Source: GCA-2732805 sp964516605 (GTDB lineage Bacteria; Pseudomonadota; Gammaproteobacteria; Coxiellales; Coxiellaceae). Taken from it: 16,477 bases of DNA. The position numbers and the translations under genes are program-made. The notes under the pieces are model-generated. The model was not told the origin of the DNA, ran no database searches, and saw nothing but the letters and a program-made list of their open reading frames with translations. The stretch is taken from assembly GCA_964516605.1 (NCBI GenBank), contig CAZFAA010000036.1, positions 1 to 16,477 on the forward strand, read 5' to 3'. Positions 1 to 6,232 of the stretch are shown one piece after another; positions within the stretch are counted from its first letter, which is position 1; every line of letters starts with the position of its first letter.

Positions 1-476
1 TGCAGGCATTTAAAGCAGGAACTATTGATGTGTTGGTGGCAACCACTGTTATTGAAGTCGGTGTGGATGTGCCCAACGCCAGTTTGATGATTATTGAAAA
101 TCCAGAGCGTTTGGGTCTTGCGCAATTACATCAATTGCGTGGTCGGGTGGGGCGTGGTAGTACAGCAAGTTATTGCGTGTTGCTGTATGGTAATCCCTTA
201 TCACTGCAGGCAGAGCAACGCTTGAGAATCATGCGTGATAGTCATGATGGCTTTCATATTGCAGAGGAAGATTTAAAATTGCGTGGTCCAGGTGAGCTAT
301 TGGGTGCGCGTCAATCGGGAATAATGAGCTTTAAACTGGCTAATTTGATTAGGGATCAGGCATTAATTGAAACGGCCAGTACTGCTGCTCGCGAGCTCAT
401 CGATCATTCGCCTGCATGTGTTGAGTTGATTATTCAGCGTTGGTTGGCGCATCAATTGAAGTACGGTCGTAGTTAA
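1..476 (+). CDS. recG: ATP-dependent DNA helicase RecG, C-terminal part (5' end outside window)
   Basis: RecG is a superfamily 2 double-strand DNA translocase that remodels stalled forks and branch-migrates Holliday junctions. Only the last ~157 codons are present; the frame begins at base 3 and is open to the left edge. The fragment contains the second helicase lobe: the TTVIEVGVDVPNA segment, then QLHQLRGRVGRG (helicase motif VI with its arginine fingers), then the EEDLKLRGPGELLGARQSG segment typical of the RecG/Mfd TRG region. The C-terminus (IIQRWLAHQLKYGRS) has the usual short RecG ending. Mfd is excluded because the protein stops soon after the TRG region instead of continuing into Mfd domain 7. 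No gene directly downstream is tightly linked; 195 bases follow before the next start. Identification is secure; the start codon lies outside the window. Confidence 0.96.
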   Translation, partial: QAFKAGTIDVLVATTVIEVGVDVPNASLMIIENPERLGLAQLHQLRGRVGRGSTASYCVLLYGNPLSLQAEQRLRIMRDSHDGFHIAEEDLKLRGPGELLGARQSGIMSFKLANLIRDQALIETASTAARELIDHSPACVELIIQRWLAHQLKYGRS

Positions 477-489
477 TTTAATTTTCTGC

Positions 490-513
490 AGGAATTCCCG
501 CTCAGGAATTCCT
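490..513. other. Tandem GGAATTCC palindromes forming a hairpin after recG
   Basis: CAGGAATTCC occurs twice (489-498 and 503-512), and each copy is centred on the self-complementary GGAATTCC. The two arms AGGAATTCC (490-498) and GGAATTCCT (505-513) also pair with each other around a 6-base loop. No T-run follows, so a factor-independent terminator for recG is not convincing. It could be a weak terminator, an mRNA-end structure or a tandem operator. AGGAATTCCT also occurs immediately before icmF (14817-14826). The function is unknown. Confidence 0.4.
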
Positions 514-671
514 ATCTCAAAACAGCGAATGCTATACGGCAACATATTATCTTTTTTTAACATCTAGAATCAGAAGCGCCTAGCACATGTTGCGTGTGGT
601 GATAATCGCGTGGTAAAGTTCGCCGAGTACTTACTCAACGTTACTAAAATTTACTGCTGTATGGAGCCATT

Positions 672-1379
672 ATGTTTAAGGAAAATTCTGTATTTCCTGT
701 TGCATTAACTGCCTTTGCATTTTTGTTCACTGGAAATTGTTTTGCAACAAAATCGATGTCATCACCATTATTACCAGCAGATAATCAAGCCGCACAAGCT
801 GTGAATACCATTCCACATTTAGGTGTGAATTGGGATGTTTTTTTGGGGTATGGTTTTTCAAATTGGTCTGAATTCACGAAGGATGGGCATGGTGCATGGT
901 CCAATATTGGCGGCATTCAACCACAGAGTAATACCCACGGTGGTTTTAATGTGGGCGGTGATTTGGGTTATCAAATTATTCGCTATTTTGGCATGGAATT
1001 GGGCTACTATCATTTTGCACAAGTTACTGGTGATAACCTTGGTATTTATACACCATATTTTTATGCAGCAGGTAAAGTCAGCTACCCATTTTTAGCCAAC
1101 GATGATTTGAGTGTGTTTGCAAAAGTAGGGGCGGCCTTGCGTATGGTTGAATACAGCGGCGGATCGACCGTGGGTGTTTACAATAATGAACGCTACAGCA
1201 TGAACGTTATCTATGGATTAGGCGCGCAATATTATTTTACGCACCGTTGGAAGGTATCGTTACAATGGTTGGAAATTCCTTCGTATACGAGAGGGTCTTT
1301 GAATACTAAAAATTCTTCAAAGCAAGTTCCTAGAACCGATCAAGTATTACTAGGATTAGGATATATATTTTCAATGTAA
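672..1379 (+). CDS. Outer-membrane beta-barrel protein, tandem paralogue 1
   Basis: This is a 235-residue exported protein predicted to be a small outer-membrane beta-barrel. The N-terminus is a typical Sec signal peptide (hydrophobic core at ~9-20) with likely cleavage after A25 (C-F-A). The rest alternates aromatic and glycine-rich strands: GVNWDVFLGYGFSNW, GGFNVGGDLGYQ, MELGYYHF, LSVFAKVGAALRM, IYGLGAQYYF, LLGLGYIF. This is the pattern of OmpA-like or porin-family 8-strand barrels. The last residues are F-S-M rather than a terminal aromatic, a slight deviation from the usual BAM signal. ATG 672 is chosen because GGAG (663-666) lies 5 bases upstream and the signal peptide begins there. The next gene, 27 bases downstream, encodes a clear paralogue with the same strand order. 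No enzymatic motif is visible. A structural, adhesion or porin role is inference from the fold only. Confidence 0.82.
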   Translation: MFKENSVFPVALTAFAFLFTGNCFATKSMSSPLLPADNQAAQAVNTIPHLGVNWDVFLGYGFSNWSEFTKDGHGAWSNIGGIQPQSNTHGGFNVGGDLGYQIIRYFGMELGYYHFAQVTGDNLGIYTPYFYAAGKVSYPFLANDDLSVFAKVGAALRMVEYSGGSTVGVYNNERYSMNVIYGLGAQYYFTHRWKVSLQWLEIPSYTRGSLNTKNSSKQVPRTDQVLLGLGYIFSM

Positions 1380-1406
1380 TTTATAAATGGAATGAGGAGT
1401 TTTACT

Positions 1407-2114
1407 ATGTCTATTAAAAAATGGTTACTGTTATCTGCTGCGGGATTTATTGCCGCTACCAGTTCTGCTGTTTTAGCAGGCGGTCCGGATCAGGTCCCAC
1501 AATCACTTTTTACCCCTGCGATTTATGTTGATGCTCATGGCGGATACTCGTTTTACAATTGGGATGCGCTAGCTGGTGCCTCTGATATCACGATTTGGTT
1601 TAATCGGGCTATGATCACTACAAACAAGCAGGGTGGTGGTATGGGCGGCCTTGATATTGGCATGCAAATTTTTAAAAATGTAGCTTTTGAGGTAGGTAGT
1701 TTTTATCTACCGCGAGTTGAAGGTGTGGGCAATATAGATCCCTGTCCTGATGAAGAGATATGCCCTACTAATGCAGCTGAGCAATGGAATTGGATGGTGT
1801 ATTCAGCGCTGCGTTTTGATGTGCCGATGCCGTATGTAAATGGGCTCAATGTATTTGCTAAGGTTGGTCCAGGGTGGCGTGGCATGTCGAATGTAGGTCA
1901 AACGATACCTGGGTATGGTGGCATGCGTGATTATTGGACTGTGGTATTTGGTGCTGGCGCAGATTATGCCATTCGTCAAAGTGGTTTTAGAGTCGGCGTA
2001 CAATGGCTGCATGTTCCAGGATATATTTCTGTATCGACTTTAGCAAAAGCGGCATCGATGCAACCTGCTCAGAACTTGCTGACCGCCAGCGTGGGCTACA
2101 AATACGATTTCTAA
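1407..2114 (+). CDS. Outer-membrane beta-barrel protein, tandem paralogue 2
   Basis: This is a 235-residue exported beta-barrel, the same length as its upstream paralogue. The ATG at 1407 is preferred over an in-frame ATG at 1392 because GAGGAG (1394-1399) lies 7 bases before it and the resulting N-terminus is a clean signal peptide (MSIKKWLLLSAAGF..., cleavage likely after A24 in V-L-A). Shared landmarks with the upstream protein, in order, are: G-Y-x-F-x-N-W; G-G-x-x-x-G-x-D-x-G-x-Q-I; E-x-G-x-x-Y-x-x-x-V; L-x-V-F-A-K-V-G; G-x-G-A-x-Y; Q-W-L-x-x-P-x-Y; and a final G-Y-x-x-x-F. The C-terminal F is a canonical outer-membrane assembly signal. A loop with two cysteines (DPCPDEEICPTN) is present only in this copy and could form a disulfide. 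The short spacing suggests co-transcription with the upstream gene. Function beyond outer-membrane location is unknown. Confidence 0.84.
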   Translation: MSIKKWLLLSAAGFIAATSSAVLAGGPDQVPQSLFTPAIYVDAHGGYSFYNWDALAGASDITIWFNRAMITTNKQGGGMGGLDIGMQIFKNVAFEVGSFYLPRVEGVGNIDPCPDEEICPTNAAEQWNWMVYSALRFDVPMPYVNGLNVFAKVGPGWRGMSNVGQTIPGYGGMRDYWTVVFGAGADYAIRQSGFRVGVQWLHVPGYISVSTLAKAASMQPAQNLLTASVGYKYDF

Positions 2115-2126
2115 CAAACGCCTTCC

Positions 2127-2147
2127 CCCCCCCATCACGTGGGGGGG
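2127..2147 (+). terminator. G/C-tract hairpin after the barrel genes
   Basis: CCCCCCCA (2127-2134) pairs perfectly with TGGGGGGG (2140-2147) around the loop TCACG, 12 bases after the stop of the second barrel gene. It is very stable but is followed by CGCAATGG rather than a T-run, so it is not a textbook intrinsic terminator. It may protect the mRNA 3' end or act with Rho. The C-run is nine bases long (2125-2133), two longer than the G-run. Confidence 0.5.
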
Positions 2148-2268
2148 CGCAATGGAGGAGGGGTGAGTTGGCACCCTGCTTTCATGGATTCCCGCCCAAC
2201 TATCAACGTGTTACTCCCTCGCGTCATGGCGTAATCCCTATAAGAATTACTGTTTTTCTTCCACTTCT

Positions 2269-2296
2269 CTTGAATTTTCTAAAATAAGCCTTATAT
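2269..2296 (+). promoter_or_regulatory. Candidate sigma-32 (RpoH) promoter for htpG
   Basis: CTTGAA (2269-2274), a 14-base spacer, then CCTTATAT (2289-2296) resembles the RpoH consensus CTTGAA-N13..17-CCCCATNT, with two mismatches in the -10 part. The same bases also allow a sigma-70 reading (TTGAAT, 16-base spacer, TATATG). It lies about 45 bases before the htpG start, as expected for a heat-shock chaperone gene. This is a match by eye only. Confidence 0.55.
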
Positions 2297-2338
2297 GTGT
2301 TGCAGGCATTATTTTTTCAATTATTTAAGAGATGAACC

Positions 2339-4249
2339 ATGGTCAATTCACAACAAGAAACCCTAACCTTTGAAGCCGAAACCAAGCAATTGTTGCATTT
2401 GGTTGCGCACTCCCTATATAGCAATAAAGAAGTCTTCATGCGTGAGCTGATTTCCAATGCATCGGATGCAGCGGATAAGTTACGTTATGAAGCGTTGTCC
2501 GATAATGCGCTCTATGAAAATAATTCTGATCTTAAAATTTGGGTCAAATTTGATGAGAAAGCCGGCACCATTACGATTACTGATAACGGCATTGGTATGA
2601 CGCGTGATGATGTGATTTCAAATTTAGGTACCATTGCACGTTCGGGTACGCGCGCTTTTAAAGAATTATTAAGTGGCGAACACGCTAAAGATTCACAGCT
2701 GATTGGTCAGTTTGGTGTGGGATTTTATTCAGCATTTATTGTTGCAGATAAAGTGATTGTTAAAACCCGTCGTGCAGGTATGCAGGCCGATCAAGGTGTG
2801 CATTGGGAGTCAGATGGTTTGGGTGAGTACACGATTAAGAATATTGATAAAGCATCACGTGGTACTGAAATTACCTTGTATATGAAAAAAGATGAAAGTG
2901 AATTTGTAAACGGTATGCGTTTGCGCACCATTATTCGTAAATATTCAGATCATATTTTACTACCGATTATGATGGATAAAATTGAGTATAAGGCGGATAA
3001 AGCAGACGATGAAAAAGATGATAAAGAAATTGTGGTTCCAGAAGAAGAAGTGGTGAACCAGGCTAATGCACTGTGGACATTGCCTAAGGGTGAGATTACG
3101 GATCAGCAGTACCAAGATTTATATAAACACATTTCACATGATTTTGAGCCACCATTGGAGTGGGCACACAATCGTGTAGAAGGTAAAAGCGAATACATCA
3201 GTTTGCTGTATATTCCAAAGCGTGCACCGTTTGATTTATGGAATCGCGATCAGCAACGTGGCCTGAAATTGTATGTGAAGCGCGTTTTTATTATGGATGA
3301 TGCGGAACAATTGATGCCAATGTACTTGCGCTTTGTAAAAGGTATTGTGGATTCGAGTGATTTACCGCTGAACGTATCACGTGAAATTTTACAATCCAAT
3401 CGTACGATTGATACGATTAAATCCGGTTGTGTTAAGCGTGTTTTGAGCATGTTGGAAAGCATGGCCACCAATGATACAAAAAAATACGCTGAATTTTGGA
3501 AAGAGTTTGGTGAGGTCTTAAAAGAAGGTCCTGCTGAAGATTTTGCGAATAAAGATCGCATTGCCAAATTACTGCGTTTTAATTCGACGCACACCGATTC
3601 TGAGAGTGAAACGGTATCGCTTGAGGACTATGTGAGCCGCATGAAAGCCGATCAGAAGTCGATCTATTATGTGATTGCGGATAATTACAATGCTGCAAAA
3701 TACAGTCCATTGCTTGAAGTGTTTAAAAAGAAGGGGCTGGAAGTGTTGCTGATGCACCATCGTGTTGATGAATGGCTGGTATCGCATTTATTTGAATTTG
3801 ATGGTAAGCCGCTGCAGTCTGTTTCCAAAGGCGCTTTGGATTTAGGTGATCTGGAAGATGAGGCCACCAAAGAAAAGCAGGCAGAAGAGGCGAAAGAGTT
3901 TGCAGACACAATTAAGCGTATTAAAGACAGTTTGGGTGATGCCGTCAAAGAAGTACGTATCACAAATCGCTTAACTGATTCGCCTTCGTGTGTGGTATTT
4001 GATGATCACGATATTACGGGGCATATGGCGCGTTTGCTGCAAGCAGCTGGTCAAGCAGCACCGGAAACGAAGCCTATTTTAGAGCTCAATCCTGAACATG
4101 CTATTTTGCGTAACATCAAAGATGAGCAGGATATGGTGTTGGTAGGACGTTGGGCGCGTTTGCTGCTGGGGCAGGCATTGCTGGCAGAGGGCGAGGCGCT
4201 GAAAAATCCGGCTGAATTCGTAAAAGATATGAATGATCTGCTGGGATAA
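2339..4249 (+). CDS. htpG: Molecular chaperone HtpG (Hsp90 family)
   Basis: This is a cytosolic ATP-dependent homodimeric chaperone of 636 residues, close to the usual bacterial length (~625). The GHKL ATPase domain is intact: ELISNASDAADKLR (36-49, with catalytic E36 and the Mg-binding N40), DNGIGM (82-87), and the GQFGVGFYSAF lid/phosphate loop (123-133). An acidic charged stretch (around 220-240) connects to the middle domain, which carries the conserved LPLNVSREILQ segment with its ATP-contacting arginine. The C-terminal dimerisation domain follows and, as in all bacterial members, lacks the eukaryotic MEEVD tail. The start at 2339 matches family N-termini (MVNSQQETLTFEAE). Regulation is probably heat-inducible, given the candidate RpoH promoter just upstream. 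A hairpin terminator follows the stop. Identification is secure. Confidence 0.98.
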   Translation: MVNSQQETLTFEAETKQLLHLVAHSLYSNKEVFMRELISNASDAADKLRYEALSDNALYENNSDLKIWVKFDEKAGTITITDNGIGMTRDDVISNLGTIARSGTRAFKELLSGEHAKDSQLIGQFGVGFYSAFIVADKVIVKTRRAGMQADQGVHWESDGLGEYTIKNIDKASRGTEITLYMKKDESEFVNGMRLRTIIRKYSDHILLPIMMDKIEYKADKADDEKDDKEIVVPEEEVVNQANALWTLPKGEITDQQYQDLYKHISHDFEPPLEWAHNRVEGKSEYISLLYIPKRAPFDLWNRDQQRGLKLYVKRVFIMDDAEQLMPMYLRFVKGIVDSSDLPLNVSREILQSNRTIDTIKSGCVKRVLSMLESMATNDTKKYAEFWKEFGEVLKEGPAEDFANKDRIAKLLRFNSTHTDSESETVSLEDYVSRMKADQKSIYYVIADNYNAAKYSPLLEVFKKKGLEVLLMHHRVDEWLVSHLFEFDGKPLQSVSKGALDLGDLEDEATKEKQAEEAKEFADTIKRIKDSLGDAVKEVRITNRLTDSPSCVVFDDHDITGHMARLLQAAGQAAPETKPILELNPEHAILRNIKDEQDMVLVGRWARLLLGQALLAEGEALKNPAEFVKDMNDLLG

Positions 4250-4261
4250 AGAAACGTTATG

Positions 4262-4298
4262 ATACTCCACGATGCCACTTGGTGTTGTGGAGTATTTT
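4262..4298 (+). terminator. Intrinsic terminator of htpG
   Basis: ATACTCCAC (4262-4270) pairs over 9 bases with GTGGAGTAT (4287-4295), immediately followed by a short T-run (TTTT, 4295-4298). It begins 12 bases after the htpG stop. The hairpin would lie inside the next gene if that gene started upstream of 4300, which supports its ATG at 4321. Confidence 0.78.
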
Positions 4299-4320
4299 GA
4301 ATGGATGCATGAGGTTGATC

Positions 4321-5283
4321 ATGGAACGAATTCTATTTTTTTTGACGCTTGTGCTGTTGAGTTTTTATAGCACCTGTTCTATTGCCAGTCATGATAGCTG
4401 CACAATCAATGGTTATTCCCGTGCTCAGATCACGGCACGTGAAACTCAGCTACTTGCTGCGTTTAAAGATCGTGATACCGCAGCGCTCGTAAACTGGATT
4501 GATTACCCTTTATTGATAAATTTAAAGTCGGGTACGCGCACGATTGCAACGCCACAGGCTTTTTTGAAGCTTAAGGATGCTGTTTTTGCGGCACGTGATG
4601 TCACATCGATTGCAGCACAATTGACGCACTATAAAGGGGATGTGATTTGTCGCGCGGATGGTGTCGGATTGATTCAGGGTGGTATGTGGCTCTCGCCGTT
4701 TAATCTCAAGATTAAAACGCTTAATCGTAATGCGATTCCTCATACCATACTAACAGTAGATCAGCCTATGGGGCATCCGATTCACTCACTTACGGATCGT
4801 GCTGCGCTCGCGCAATTTGCACAACAGTATAATGCATTACAACATGAATCATTAAGGGTTATTGCAACGCAAGGTGGCGGCTCTGTGCAACACAAAGTAT
4901 ATCAGCTGCACTCTCAATCCCATGGTTATCTGAATTTATATAAGGCCGATATTAATAATACGGGCACGCCAAAATACATTTTAGTATATATGGATCAGGG
5001 TTCGATCCACGCTGATGGCATTGTGTTTATAGGCTTGATGCACAATCAAAAGCTGATTCCTATACATTTTGAAAACGTGATTCAACGTAATTTTCATATC
5101 GACCTGAGTAAATGGTATATTCGTTACGCGACGCCTTTTTTAACTTACAGAAAATGGGTGTACCTGAACTACCTCAATAATAATGTGACGTGTACTTATT
5201 TGTGGAAAGATCAGCGTATGACATTGATCACACAGGATAGGGTGAATTGTATTGCAACCAGTGAGTCCTCTGCATCGATGTAG
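4321..5283 (+). CDS. Secreted/periplasmic protein of unknown function
   Basis: This is a 320-residue protein I do not recognise. ATG 4321 is chosen because GAGG (4311-4314) lies 6 bases upstream and the signal peptide begins there; an in-frame TTG at 4279 falls within the htpG terminator. Residues ~4-19 are a hydrophobic Sec signal, with likely cleavage near S-I-A-S (20-23). The mature part has four cysteines (27, 110, 291, 310), compatible with two disulfides in the periplasm or outside the cell. The first half (ETQLLAAFKDRDTAALVNWIDYPL, split around residue 50) is reminiscent of NTF2-like or DUF4440-like cone folds. Residues ~207-226 (YKADINNTGTPKYILVYMDQ) resemble the Asp-Asn-rich calcium-loop strands of FG-GAP/VCBS repeats. 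Both are weak visual resemblances. It is convergent with folD. A surface, effector or periplasmic sensor role cannot be distinguished from sequence. Confidence 0.72.
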   Translation: MERILFFLTLVLLSFYSTCSIASHDSCTINGYSRAQITARETQLLAAFKDRDTAALVNWIDYPLLINLKSGTRTIATPQAFLKLKDAVFAARDVTSIAAQLTHYKGDVICRADGVGLIQGGMWLSPFNLKIKTLNRNAIPHTILTVDQPMGHPIHSLTDRAALAQFAQQYNALQHESLRVIATQGGGSVQHKVYQLHSQSHGYLNLYKADINNTGTPKYILVYMDQGSIHADGIVFIGLMHNQKLIPIHFENVIQRNFHIDLSKWYIRYATPFLTYRKWVYLNYLNNNVTCTYLWKDQRMTLITQDRVNCIATSESSASM

Positions 5284-5318
5284 GCGGCGCCAGATACCAA
5301 TTGCCACATGGTCTATAG

Positions 5319-5355
5319 CCTGCATTTTTCAAAGGATGCCTTTCAAATACGCAGG
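5319..5355. terminator. Possible bidirectional hairpin between convergent genes
   Basis: CCTGC (5319-5323) and GCAGG (5351-5355) enclose AAAGG (5331-5335) and CCTTT (5339-5343) around an ATG loop, with imperfect A/T-rich pairing between. It lies between the convergent stops of the secreted protein and folD. There is no strong T-run on either side, so termination is only plausible from its position. Confidence 0.35.
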
Positions 5356-5377
5356 TTAAATTCACAGAACCAATATA

Positions 5378-6232
5378 TTACCGATCCTGCAGCTCTGCCG
5401 CCATCAGCGTATTTTCCAATAAAGTCGCAATCGTCATCGGACCAACACCACCGGGCACAGGTGTGATCCATCCGGCGCGTTCGCATGCAGTGGCGTAATC
5501 GATATCACCTGTGATGTGTCCAGTGCTCAAGCGGCTAAAGCCCACATCAATCACCATAGCACCTGGTTTGATCCAGTCACTATTGATGATGCCAGGCACG
5601 CCGGTTGCCGAAATCAGGATGTCTGCATTCTCAATGTGTTGCTGTAAATTTTTAGTGAAGCGGTGACAGATTGTTGTTGTACACTTGGCGAGCAATAACT
5701 CCAAACACATAGGCCTGCCGACAATATTGGAGGCGCCTACCACCACAGCATTGAGCCCCGCTATTTCCACGCCTGTTGATTTGAGTAATGTGATGATGCC
5801 TTTAGGTGTGCAAGGGCGTAAACCTGGACGGCGTTGCACTAAGCGTCCTAAATTATATGGATGAAAGCCATCCACATCTTTATGTGGCAGGATGAGCTCG
5901 AGTAAATCATCTGCCTGCACCTGTTTAGGTAAAGGCAATTGCAATAAAATGCCGTGCACATTGTGATTCGCATTACAGTCTTGAATGACTTTCGCAATCT
6001 GCTGTTGTGAAGTATCACTGGGTAGTCTGTGGCAATTTGAAATAATGCCCACCGCTTTACAGGCATTTTGTTTGTGCTTCACATAGCTTGCTGATGCAGG
6101 ATTATCACCAACCAGAATCACATCCAATCCTGGGATAGGTAAACCTTTTTGAATGCGTTGGGCTATTTGGTGTGATAAATCTGATTTGATGCGTGCAGCA
6201 ATGGCGGTACCATCTATGATGTTAGCCTGCAT
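5378..6232 (-). CDS. folD: Bifunctional methylenetetrahydrofolate dehydrogenase/methenyltetrahydrofolate cyclohydrolase
   Basis: FolD interconverts 5,10-methylene-, methenyl- and 10-formyl-tetrahydrofolate in the cytosol, supplying one-carbon units for purines and formyl-methionine. The 284-residue length equals the usual bacterial size. Visible family segments include SYVKHKQNACKAVGI (with the catalytic Y..K pair), the HGILLQLPLP block, DKDVDGFHPYNLGRL-like sequence (HKDVDGFHPYNLGRL), VVVGASNIVGRPM (NADP-binding loop) and the C-terminal PVPGGVGPMTIATLLENT signature. The ATG at 6232 fits the family N-terminus (MQANIIDGTAIA) and has an AAGGAA ribosome-binding site just upstream. The frame stays open for 90 more codons upstream, but these lie over the histidine-rich end of the neighbouring gene and are not translated as FolD. 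The start overlaps the stop of that gene by 11 bases, so translation is probably coupled. Confidence 0.97.
   Translation of the reverse strand: MQANIIDGTAIAARIKSDLSHQIAQRIQKGLPIPGLDVILVGDNPASASYVKHKQNACKAVGIISNCHRLPSDTSQQQIAKVIQDCNANHNVHGILLQLPLPKQVQADDLLELILPHKDVDGFHPYNLGRLVQRRPGLRPCTPKGIITLLKSTGVEIAGLNAVVVGASNIVGRPMCLELLLAKCTTTICHRFTKNLQQHIENADILISATGVPGIINSDWIKPGAMVIDVGFSRLSTGHITGDIDYATACERAGWITPVPGGVGPMTIATLLENTLMAAELQDR

Larger units (their letters stand above)
2115..2338. other. Intergenic region between barrel gene and htpG
   Basis: This 224-base gap holds a G/C-tract hairpin (2127-2147), a second small hairpin (GGGTG 2161-2165 with CACCC 2172-2176) and a heat-shock-like promoter (2269-2296). 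The middle part (about 2180-2255) includes ATGGATTCCCGCC, which resembles arms of intergenic palindromic repeats common in gammaproteobacteria, but its partner arm is absent. A reading frame of 94 codons running through this gap overlaps the barrel gene and ends in low-complexity sequence; it is not considered a gene. Confidence 0.6.

Noticed and set aside
2180..2200. Member of an intergenic palindromic repeat family (ATGGATTCCCGCC)
   Set aside because: Only one arm is visible and no second copy occurs in the window, so a repeat call is not supported.
2003..2287. 94-codon plus-strand frame spanning the end of the second barrel gene
   Set aside because: It overlaps a well-supported gene in another frame, crosses the G/C hairpin and resembles nothing; no good ribosome-binding site.
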